Made by a program: the position numbers and the translations under genes
Shown: positions 57,508 through 64,000 of the stretch, one piece after another
How positions within the stretch are numbered: position 1 is the first letter of the stretch
Layout: each line of letters begins with the position of its first letter
Assembly: GCA_026984935.1 (NCBI GenBank)
Contig: JALSRD010000011.1
Coordinates: 23,088-87,087, forward strand
Reading direction: 5' to 3'
DNA: 64,000 nt
From: Desulfobacterales bacterium
GTDB taxonomy: Bacteria; Desulfobacterota; Desulfobacteria; Desulfobacterales; JALSRD01
The notes under the pieces: model-generated
The model's database searches: none
What the model saw: only the letters and a program-made list of their open reading frames with translations
What the model was told of the DNA's origin: nothing

Positions 57508-60426
57508 TCAGCCATGGGACAGCCCCATCTTGCGCAGCTCGGCCTCGAAGGCGCGCACCATCTGCCGGGTGACGGCCGGCGGGCCGGCCACGGTGAGCGG
57601 CATCTCCGCGGACCCGGCCCGCAAATTGATGGTCATGGCCTCGGTGGGCACCGGTCCGCCGGCGGCAAAGCCCAGGGCCGGGCCGCGCAGCCTGGATGCA
57701 TCGAAAGCCGCCAGCTGGCGGGAAACGATGGCGCCCAGGTCCGGCAGGCGCAAATTGTTGATGGCGTCCAGCAACCCGGCGCCGTACTTGCGCACGGCCT
57801 CCTTGCGCACCACGTACTCGCCGGCCTCCAGCAGCGCGCGGATGCGGTCCCCGCCGCCGTAGCCGGCCAGCCGCCCGCCGGCAGCCAGGGTGGCCAGGCC
57901 GCCGGCGGCGTGTTTCTGCACGGTTTTGACCTCGCGGACGACCTCGATTTTGATTTTCTTGGTCTCGTCGCGGATCAGGGCATTGATTTCGTTCGCGGCC
58001 TCGTGCACGCGCTCCAGCTCGATGGTGATATGCGCCTTACGATCCCGGACAATGGCATCGAGCGCGGCCTTGATCTGCCCGGCGCGCTTCTCGGCGTCCT
58101 TTTGCAGCTGCTGCTGGTCCTTGATCTGCACGTCGTAGAGCTTTTTGCGGAAATCGCTGACCTGCGCCAGGCCCTGCTTGGCGATGGTGATGCTGTCCTC
58201 CAGGCTCTGGGCGACCACGCTTTTGCCCTTGTCGTCGGTCTTTTTGACTTCCGTGGCCAGGCCGGCGTACAGGCGCTTGGATTCATTCATCAGGCGCGCC
58301 GACAGCTTGAAATCGTTTTCCGCCAGGGCCCTTTTGGCGGCCGACAGCTTCTCGGCGGCCTGCTTGCGGCGGTCGTTCCAGGCGTCTTCCTCGGTCATCA
58401 GACGGCGGTTGAGCTCGCGGATCTGGTCCTTGTCCGAGATCTCGGCGCCGGCCAGTGCGCGTTTCAGGCGCTTGACGTTGGCGGCGTAGGTCTTGGCCTC
58501 GCGCGTCGCGTCGCGGTAGGCCGCGCGCGCCTGGCGCGCGAAGCTGTCCAGGGCCTTTCCGCTGGCCTCGACGGCCTGCGACGGGGCATGCAGGGCACGG
58601 GCCGCGGCCAATGCCGCCCGCCGCAGTTGCTGCTGGGCTTTGACGCCGGTTTCCGCGGCGCGCTTTTGGGCGGCCCCTTCCTCGACGATCTTGCGCTTTG
58701 TCAGTTCGATGACTTTCAGGTGCCGCCGGGCGGCCTCGATCTGGCGGTCGATGCCGGAGGTGTCGGCAAAAGACAGGGACCCGGCTTCCTCGATTATCTT
58801 TTTAACCTTAAGCCACTTAATCTCCAGGCCGGTAAAGAATTTATCGATATTGGCGAACGCATATTGCAGGGCATGACCAAGATCGGGCAAAAACTCGTTG
58901 AGCGCCTTGACGACGGGCATAATGCCGGCTGAAAGCAGATGGCCCAGGTTGATTTCCAGCAGGGTGAACTGGTTGCCAAGCTCCTTGAGCTGGTTTTCGG
59001 GCGTGTCCTTCATCTTGTCGAAGGCTTTTGCCAGGGCATCGATCTGGCGGTCCGTCAGGCCCAGGGTCTTTTTGAACTGGTCGAAGTTCTGCGTCAGGGT
59101 CAAAACGGCCGTGCGCGCACGCACATCCGGGATCAGGTCGCGCATCTGGTCGATGGAAAGCCCTTTTTCGCGGATGGCCGCCAGCGTCGGTATCAGTCCC
59201 TTCCAGGTGATGCCCAGGTCGGCGAAACGTTTTTTGGCCGCGTCGGTGGGCGCCGACAGGGCGTTGATGGCGCCGCGCAGGGCGGTCACGGCGATGGGCG
59301 TGCGGATGCCGGCCTTGGTCATGGCGGCAATCGCCGCGGCGACTTCCTCGAAACGCACGCCGGCGGCCCGCGCCGTGGGCAGCACATTGCCGATCTCATC
59401 GGCCAGCTCCGGGAATGTCGTCACGCCCAGCTTGACGGTTTCAAACAATACATCATAGACATGCCCCAATTTTCCGATCCGCATGCCGTAGGCGTTGATC
59501 ACGCCCAGGCCGGCGCGCACGGCGGTCTTGGTGTCGGTGACGCCGGCCACGGCGGCCTTGGCGGAAAGCTCCAGCACCTTCGTCGAATCGGCCAGTTTCA
59601 CGCCGGCGGAAATGATGTCATACTCGGCCGCGGCCAGCTCGGAAGCGGTCTGCGGGATGCGCGTGGAAAGACCCAGGATCTCTTTGGAAAGCGCCTGATA
59701 GCGGGCCCTGGAAACATCCAGCAGGCTGTTGACCTCGGCCATGCGCTGGGTATATTCCTTGTAGGCGCCGAAGGCCTTGGCCAGGCCGTAGCCGATGCCC
59801 GCCATGGCCAGCAGGCCGCGGCCCACATGGGTCAGGCTGTTGGCCCAGCCGCCGGTTTCGGCGCGCAGCTCGGCGGTTTTCTTCCTTAATTGCACCTGGG
59901 CGCGGTACAGTTCCCCGTGGCTCAATTTTCCCGAGCGTTTCAAAAGGCGGTAGTCGCGCTTGAGGCCCTGGATCTCGTGGCGGATCTCCTTGTAGGGCCG
60001 CACGTTGAGGCGCGCCCGGGCGGACAATATCTTCTGCGTGGCGCGGGTTTCGCGCTCCAGGTCCTTTTGCGCGGATGCGAAACGGCGCGTGTCCACGCCG
60101 GCGGATTTCAGGGCCCGGCGCAGGCCCTGCAGTTTCTGCTCGTTGGCCTGCCAGGTGCTCTTCAGGCGCGCGGCCTGTTTCTTGGCGCGCTCGAAATCGC
60201 GCGTCAGGGCCCGGCTGGGGGCTTCGGCGGCGCGCATCTCGCGCGCCAGGGCGCTAACGCGCGCGGTGGCCTCGGCAAAGGCTTTTTTGCTGCCGGCGGC
60301 CTGCTTTTTGAGCTGCGCGAAGGCCTTGATCCTGCCCAGGGTCTCCAGCTGGGTGCGCAGCCTGGTGATCTGCTCGCCGCCCTTGGCCTCGGTGCTGATG
60401 GTGATCTTGTACTGGTTGCTGCCCAT
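57508..60426 (-). CDS. phage tail tape measure protein
   Basis: This is a 972-residue protein with long coiled-coil helices at both ends and a central TP901-type tape-measure core (about 200-420; AEVNSLLDVSRARYQALSKE, GLSTRIPQTASELAAAEYDI). It sets tail length and helps DNA pass into the cell. From its size a tail of roughly 140-150 nm would be expected by the usual scaling of about 0.15 nm per residue. No peptidase or lysozyme insert is evident. AAGGAAAT precedes the ATG, within the end of the 25-codon frame. Confidence 0.93.
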   Translation of the reverse strand: MGSNQYKITISTEAKGGEQITRLRTQLETLGRIKAFAQLKKQAAGSKKAFAEATARVSALAREMRAAEAPSRALTRDFERAKKQAARLKSTWQANEQKLQGLRRALKSAGVDTRRFASAQKDLERETRATQKILSARARLNVRPYKEIRHEIQGLKRDYRLLKRSGKLSHGELYRAQVQLRKKTAELRAETGGWANSLTHVGRGLLAMAGIGYGLAKAFGAYKEYTQRMAEVNSLLDVSRARYQALSKEILGLSTRIPQTASELAAAEYDIISAGVKLADSTKVLELSAKAAVAGVTDTKTAVRAGLGVINAYGMRIGKLGHVYDVLFETVKLGVTTFPELADEIGNVLPTARAAGVRFEEVAAAIAAMTKAGIRTPIAVTALRGAINALSAPTDAAKKRFADLGITWKGLIPTLAAIREKGLSIDQMRDLIPDVRARTAVLTLTQNFDQFKKTLGLTDRQIDALAKAFDKMKDTPENQLKELGNQFTLLEINLGHLLSAGIMPVVKALNEFLPDLGHALQYAFANIDKFFTGLEIKWLKVKKIIEEAGSLSFADTSGIDRQIEAARRHLKVIELTKRKIVEEGAAQKRAAETGVKAQQQLRRAALAAARALHAPSQAVEASGKALDSFARQARAAYRDATREAKTYAANVKRLKRALAGAEISDKDQIRELNRRLMTEEDAWNDRRKQAAEKLSAAKRALAENDFKLSARLMNESKRLYAGLATEVKKTDDKGKSVVAQSLEDSITIAKQGLAQVSDFRKKLYDVQIKDQQQLQKDAEKRAGQIKAALDAIVRDRKAHITIELERVHEAANEINALIRDETKKIKIEVVREVKTVQKHAAGGLATLAAGGRLAGYGGGDRIRALLEAGEYVVRKEAVRKYGAGLLDAINNLRLPDLGAIVSRQLAAFDASRLRGPALGFAAGGPVPTEAMTINLRAGSAEMPLTVAGPPAVTRQMVRAFEAELRKMGLSHG

Positions 60427-60429
60427 GGA

Positions 60430-60507
60430 TTATTTCCTTGCCGCCTCGGTGACGGCGGCCAGAAAGAAAGTCCAGCCGTAGTCGGGGGCGCGGCTGTGCC
60501 CCAGCAT
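60430..60507 (-). CDS. 25-residue frame after the tail chaperone
   Basis: Starting at the A shared with the chaperone stop (TAATG), this frame reads MLGHSRAPDYGWTFFLAAVT and a few more residues before a stop 3 bases ahead of the tape measure ATG. Siphoviruses carry a second chaperone frame in exactly this place, often reached by ribosomal frameshift. Here it is reached by start-stop overlap. Its small size leaves doubt. Confidence 0.45.
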   Translation of the reverse strand: MLGHSRAPDYGWTFFLAAVTEAARK

Positions 60508-60845
60508 TATGAGGCGGCAGACGGTGGCGTCGAGGTCGCGGACGCCGCGCGCCCCAGTGCCGCCAGGCGCTCCGCCATGGCGGCGAAATGAGGGTTTACG
60601 TCGTCCACCGCCGCAAGCAGGGCTTCCAGCTGCGAGGGCGTGAAATCCTCGTCCAGCGTTTCTGCGGAAAGCCCCGTGCTGATTTGCACGGCGCGGCCGC
60701 CCAGGCTGTCCGGAAAGAGCAGATCGATGAACGCCGGCGGGCCGTCAGCGCCGGCGTCTTCCAGAATCGCGCGGATATCCTTGACGCGCAGCTCCTTGAC
60801 GGTGATCTCGCGGCCGCCGATCCGGATGGTCTTGCTTTTGCGCAT
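60507..60845 (-). CDS. phage tail assembly chaperone-like protein
   Basis: This is a 112-residue protein beginning with a short beta segment typical of tail chaperones (TIRIGGREITVKELRVKDIR), then helical with an acidic middle. By position between the tail tube and tape measure genes it should be the gpG-type chaperone that holds the tape measure during assembly. The final residues are low-complexity Ala/Ser/Thr/Pro. Confidence 0.75.
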   Translation of the reverse strand: MRKSKTIRIGGREITVKELRVKDIRAILEDAGADGPPAFIDLLFPDSLGGRAVQISTGLSAETLDEDFTPSQLEALLAAVDDVNPHFAAMAERLAALGRAASATSTPPSAAS

Positions 60846-60929
60846 TTTATTTTATCCCCACGGCCGGGCCGCCGGCGTTAAATTTCGTCAGGCGGCCCGA
60901 TCCCGGTTGTCGAGGTTTAAGGGAAAAAC

Positions 60930-61889
60930 TCACATCATTTCCACTTTGTAGTATTCCTGCCCGCTGGGCCGGCTGGTGTCGGCCAGCACCGTGGCGCTCA
61001 CCGCCAGGGTGGCCGCGCCGTCGCCGATGAGCGGAAAATCGCCGTTTAAGTTGATCTTGACCTTGTGGAAGGTCCAGCGCTGGCGCGGGCCGATGTCGTC
61101 CTTGTCCGACACGAAGACCAGCTTTTTTTCCACGGACCCGGCGGACAGGCCATAGAGGTACTTGCGGTCCACGGCCTCGTAATCGTAGGACACCACGTCG
61201 CTGCCGGCCATGCCCCCGCCGGAGAGCTTGCGCAGGTAGCCGTAATCCGGATCCAGGCTGTAATCGGTCCCCTGGGCCCGGCGCGCGGCGCCCGTGGAAT
61301 CGGTTACGCAGACGTCCTCCAGCTTTTCCACGCCGCTGGCCGTGAGGTAGTTGGAGGCATCCACTTCGACCTGCTCGCCGGCCTGAAAGGTGCCGGATAC
61401 GTTGACCAGCTCGATGAAGCCGCTGCCCACAAAGGCCACCTTGCCGGTGGCACCGGATGTGGCGCCGGTGACCGTGTCGCCCACGGCGATGGCGCCGGTG
61501 AGCGCCCCGGAAATCTTGGTGATGAAAACGTTCATCTGGCCCAGGTCGATGAACTGGTCGTCGATGAAGCCGGGCGCAGTCTGATAGACGTTGCCGGCCA
61601 CCTGGTTGTCCGTGTTGACGGCCGATCCCAAAAGCGCCATCTTGAGGTTTTCCTCGGACATTTCGCGCAGGCCGAAACTGACCTTGGCGGTGCGGTCGGT
61701 CTCGGTTTCCAGGATGACCGCGCGCGCGGCGTGGCGCGTGCTCTTGAGCTGCTCGCTGGAGATGTCCACGGAAAAATTGAGCCCGTCCATTTCGCCCAGC
61801 TCGATCATGCCGGCGCCGCCCACGTCGGCCGCGTAGGCGCGGCCCGTGCCGTTGTAGCGGATATTTTCGGTGTTGGATGATAGAGACAT
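60930..61889 (-). CDS. phage major tail (tube) protein
   Basis: This is a 319-residue beta-rich protein with an internal region resembling a bacterial Ig-like insert (GAIAVGDTVTGATSGATGKV). The order of genes (tail terminator, this gene, chaperone, tape measure) identifies it as the tail tube protein. GGAGG lies upstream of the ATG at 61889, a strong site fitting high expression. Confidence 0.82.
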   Translation of the reverse strand: MSLSSNTENIRYNGTGRAYAADVGGAGMIELGEMDGLNFSVDISSEQLKSTRHAARAVILETETDRTAKVSFGLREMSEENLKMALLGSAVNTDNQVAGNVYQTAPGFIDDQFIDLGQMNVFITKISGALTGAIAVGDTVTGATSGATGKVAFVGSGFIELVNVSGTFQAGEQVEVDASNYLTASGVEKLEDVCVTDSTGAARRAQGTDYSLDPDYGYLRKLSGGGMAGSDVVSYDYEAVDRKYLYGLSAGSVEKKLVFVSDKDDIGPRQRWTFHKVKINLNGDFPLIGDGAATLAVSATVLADTSRPSGQEYYKVEMM

Positions 61890-61929
61890 TTTTCATATCC
61901 TCCCGGTTGGTTAAGGTTTGACGGCCGCG

Positions 61930-62394
61930 TCAGCGAAAACGCGCCTGGCGTCGGCTGGCGATCTCCTCGATGGATACCAGCGTGTAACTGACGAAGGTCG
62001 GGAACATGTTGATGCGCGCACTGACACCCCGGGCCGAAACGCCCGGCAGCGCCAGGCCCTTTAACAGGGCGTTTTCCGCCAGGTCGCGCAGCTCCTCGGC
62101 CTGCAAAAGGCCCGTATAGGTGTGCACGTTGCCGGTCACGCTGACGGTCTCTGCAATCACGCCCAGGCCCAGCAGCAGCTCCCAGGTGCGGCGGTTGGCT
62201 GCATTTCCGGCCCGCGCGCGCAGGTCCACCAGCGCCGCCAGGGGATAGTCTTCCGGCGGGGCCGGCCGCGCCTCGTCGATGCCGATGTAAACCGTCAGGC
62301 CGCGGCCGAAGTTCGCCTGGCACCAGGCGTTCACGTCTGTGTCGGCGGCCAGGATGTTACGCACGCTTTCGATCATCTGGCGGGTGGTGGTCAT
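61930..62394 (-). CDS. phage tail terminator-like protein
   Basis: This is a 154-residue protein with a helical start (RQMIESVRNILAADTDVNAW) and a beta core (LLLGLGVIAETVSVTGNVHT), in the position of tail terminator or minor tail protein U. The start directly follows the stop of the previous gene. The assignment rests on order and size. Confidence 0.7.
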   Translation of the reverse strand: MTTTRQMIESVRNILAADTDVNAWCQANFGRGLTVYIGIDEARPAPPEDYPLAALVDLRARAGNAANRRTWELLLGLGVIAETVSVTGNVHTYTGLLQAEELRDLAENALLKGLALPGVSARGVSARINMFPTFVSYTLVSIEEIASRRQARFR

Positions 62395-63063
62395 CTACTT
62401 GCCTGCCTGCCGGTCCCGATAGTGCTGGACCGCGCCCCAGAACTTGGTTTCAAACAAAGACATCAACTGCGGTTCGACCTGGCGCCACACCGGGGCGAAG
62501 ATGGGCCGCGGCGGCACGGTCAGTTCGGTGGTCCCCTTTTTCAGCGGGAAATAGGTCTGCCCCGGAACCTGCTGTTTGGGCCTTTTTCTCCGCGTGGCGC
62601 CGAAAAAACGCCGCATTCTGGCCGTGACGTGGATGTGCTCGCCCTCTTCGGCGCGCCGCGCCACGTTTTCCAGGAAGGGATCCTCGAAATCCGGCTGGCG
62701 GGACTTGTCAAAACCGATCTCGGCTTGCCGGCCCTGTTTGTCCACGCGGTAGCGCACGAACTTGCCCAGCCAGAAAAAACGGGAGTCGTCGCGGGCCTGG
62801 CCGCGGCGCGTCCAACTGCCTTGGGTGCCGCGCTTCTTGTAGTAGCGCGCAGTCAGGGGGTGCAGCGCCGGCCAGGTGCCGGCGCCGCCGGTTTCGATAT
62901 AGGCGCGCATGCTTTTCTGCACGAAAAAGCCCAGCGACTTCATGGCCCGCACGCGCGCGTCGGCAAAAACGCCGGTAAGCGCCCGCACCTGGCCGGCGGC
63001 CGATTCCAGCCCCGCGAAATCGATGGTAAAGTCCAGCATGGGCCCGCCCGTATCGATGCTCAT
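62395..63063 (-). CDS. phage virion morphogenesis / gp10-like head-tail protein
   Basis: This is a 222-residue basic protein. It starts with IDFAGLESAAGQVRAL and helices, then has a segment common to gp10-like or virion-morphogenesis proteins (WPALHPLTARYYKKRGTQGS, an acceptor for later basic loops). Its ATG overlaps the previous stop by four bases. It probably acts at the head-tail joint. Confidence 0.72.
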   Translation of the reverse strand: MSIDTGGPMLDFTIDFAGLESAAGQVRALTGVFADARVRAMKSLGFFVQKSMRAYIETGGAGTWPALHPLTARYYKKRGTQGSWTRRGQARDDSRFFWLGKFVRYRVDKQGRQAEIGFDKSRQPDFEDPFLENVARRAEEGEHIHVTARMRRFFGATRRKRPKQQVPGQTYFPLKKGTTELTVPPRPIFAPVWRQVEPQLMSLFETKFWGAVQHYRDRQAGK

Positions 63064-63389
63064 GGCTGCGTTTCCCCGAAGGTGGCGCGCACGTCGCGCT
63101 CGATTTCCAGGCGCCAGGTCCATGCGTCGCCGGAGATGATGCGCACCACGGACCAGGTTGCGCCGGCGATGACGACGGTGTCGCGCACGGCCGGGGCGGG
63201 CACGTCCTGCCGGCGCACCACCAGCTGGGCCGCGGCGCGCACGGCGTCGCGTTCCACCTGGGATTCCAGGTTTTCGCCGTAGCCGGCATGGCCCGGGATG
63301 TCGGCCCCGTTGTAGGCCACGGTCTCGGCCATGTCGGACCCGAACCAGGTGCCCATGGCGGCCGTGACGGCGTCCGCGAAGCTACCCAT
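63060..63389 (-). CDS. phage head-tail joining protein
   Basis: This is a 109-residue protein, MGSFADAVTAAMGTWFGSDM then a beta-rich part with AVRDTVVIAGATWSVVRIIS. It matches the general pattern of head-tail attachment proteins encoded after capsid genes. Its start lies 8 bases inside the previous gene. Confidence 0.68.
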   Translation of the reverse strand: MGSFADAVTAAMGTWFGSDMAETVAYNGADIPGHAGYGENLESQVERDAVRAAAQLVVRRQDVPAPAVRDTVVIAGATWSVVRIISGDAWTWRLEIERDVRATFGETQP

Positions 63390-63690
63390 CGGCGGGGTCC
63401 TCAGCTTCCGGATCCGGCTCTTCGGTTTCCGGGCCGGGTTCCGGATCCGGATCTTCGGTTTTCGGGCCGGGTTCCGGCTCCGGATCTTCGGCCGGCGCCG
63501 GCGCGGCGTGGCGCAGCGCCAGCACCAGGTCGTAGCGCCCGCGGTTGCGGAAGGTGCGGCGGCGTTTGCCGGTGGCCAGCTCGCGCACATCGTCCAGGCG
63601 CGCGGCGGTGAAGGCCTCAAAGCCCCGGCGCACCAGCAGCGCCAGGGCGGCGCGCTCGTTTTCGGTAAAAATGCTGTCCAGGTCGATCAT
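63382..63690 (-). CDS. phage head-completion-like protein with an acidic repeat tail
   Basis: This is a 102-residue protein. The first 65 residues are helical (MIDLDSIFTENERAALALLV, LDDVRELATGKRRRTFRNRG), as in head-completion or connector proteins. The rest is an acidic Pro/Glu/Asp tail encoded by a 33-bp tandem repeat (63406-63493). AAGGAG precedes the ATG. Confidence 0.68.
   Translation of the reverse strand: MIDLDSIFTENERAALALLVRRGFEAFTAARLDDVRELATGKRRRTFRNRGRYDLVLALRHAAPAPAEDPEPEPGPKTEDPDPEPGPETEEPDPEAEDPADG
63406..63493. repeat. 33-bp tandem repeat, about 2.7 copies
   Basis: Units begin at 63406, 63439 and 63472 and differ by only a few bases. Each encodes 11 residues of the Pro/Glu/Asp-rich tail of the overlapping gene, so unit number can change without a frameshift. 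Confidence 0.8.
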
Positions 63691-63726
63691 GGCAATCTCC
63701 TTATCCCCTTGCGGGAAACGTTCCCC

Positions 63727-64000
63727 TACGTGGTGATATTGCTGAACAGGTAGACGCAGGCCGCGGCGATGTCGCTTTTGACCGCGCCGGTGTCGTCCTT
63801 GCTCTGCATGTAGGCCTCGTCCACGTGGTGGCGCACGCGGAACACGTCCGAGCGCCTGGTTTCCTCGCGGTAGGTCTCGACCACGGGGTTCTGCGGGCTG
63901 TCGGCCGTCCAGAGGAAGGTGCGCCCGATGCCCGGGGAGGCGAAATCGCGGCTGATCTTGACCAGCGCGGCGTACTCCTTGTCCCAGATGTCGGCGATGG
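63727..64000 (-). CDS. phage major capsid protein, C-terminal end, partial
   Basis: A minus-strand frame is open from the window edge to a TAG at 63727-63729. It encodes 90 residues including SRDFASPGIGRTFLWTADSP, NPVVETYREETRRSDVFRVR, HHVDEAYMQ and a final YLFSNITT. The repeated pattern of an Arg/Asp-rich strand followed by a hydrophobic end is usual for capsid C-termini, and the gene order supports capsid. The rest of the gene lies outside the window, so certainty is limited. Confidence 0.55.

Larger units (their letters stand above)
46995..64000 (-). mobile_element. siphovirus-like prophage, late genes (continues past the window)
   Basis: This is a continuous minus-strand block of tightly packed genes. 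In transcription order it reads capsid, head-tail joining, tail terminator, tail tube, tail chaperone, tape measure, large tail proteins, holin-like and peptidase genes, the classic late order of a long-tailed phage. No integrase, terminase, portal or repressor is in view; they should lie beyond 64000. The left limit is either the stop at 46995 or the tRNA scar at 44622. Confidence 0.88.

Noticed and set aside
44935..64000. CRISPR array or diversity-generating retroelement in the phage region
   Set aside because: No regularly spaced repeats, reverse transcriptase or template repeat pair were found near the variable-looking tail genes.
46995..64000. Mu-like transposable phage
   Set aside because: No Mu transposase or Mu-type genes are visible and the tail order fits a generic siphovirus; the missing right end prevents a firm decision.

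Overview
The window looks like a high-GC, motile, anaerobic member of the Desulfobacterota (sulfate-reducer-like Deltaproteobacteria). This is inferred from gene style: a CheA with a C-terminal receiver, a stand-alone methionine-synthase core, DsrE- and FmdB-type small proteins, TauE permeases paired with kinase-like proteins, and HisKA hybrid kinases. No 16S or other marker gene is present, so the species cannot be named.

Layout. 1-7448 (+) is a chemotaxis operon: the 3' end of a CheA-type kinase, two chemoreceptors, CheW, CheB, CheR and a receiver protein. 7456-11172 holds UspA, a small exported protein behind a textbook promoter, adenylate kinase and cysteinyl-tRNA synthetase. 11560-16873 (-) contains two tandem copies of one three-gene cassette: a cytidylate-kinase-like protein with a BON-like tail, a TauE/SafE permease and a small membrane protein. 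A roughly 260-bp transposable element (MITE) sits between two genes of the upstream copy. 17563-23136 holds a STAS protein, a coupled pair of unknown genes, YidD, a DsrE-like protein, UvrA and an FmdB-type zinc ribbon. 23189-25852 holds a core-MetE-like enzyme, a dead chemoreceptor gene split by a second copy of the MITE, and a TraT-like lipoprotein. 26033-32581 (+) is a dipeptide ABC transporter operon ending in a DppA-type D-aminopeptidase. 32690-37011 pairs a LysM/FecR envelope protein with a CHASE2 hybrid histidine kinase. 37807-44401 carries a protealysin-like protease with its emfourin-like inhibitor, a large GMC oxidoreductase fused to an alpha/beta hydrolase, and a PhoD-like phosphatase.

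At 44622-44668 lies the 3' part of a tRNA-Val(CAC) with its terminator but no 5' half, the usual scar of integration into a tRNA. To its right are a PAS hybrid histidine kinase (44935-46968, +) and then a long minus-strand siphovirus-like prophage (46995 to beyond 64000). Read in transcription order the prophage runs: capsid end, head-tail joining, tail tube, chaperone, tape measure, large tail proteins, lysis genes. It carries an intact receiver-domain protein inside the lysis/tail operon, a cysteine-rich 1000-residue tail protein, and a LamG-type tail protein with short DL repeats. No integrase or transposase is in view.

Points most worth following up: the duplicated kinase-like/BON + TauE + small-membrane-protein cassette; the MITE pair, each copy with a 3-bp target duplication and one with an in-frame empty site; and the two-component proteins in and beside the prophage.
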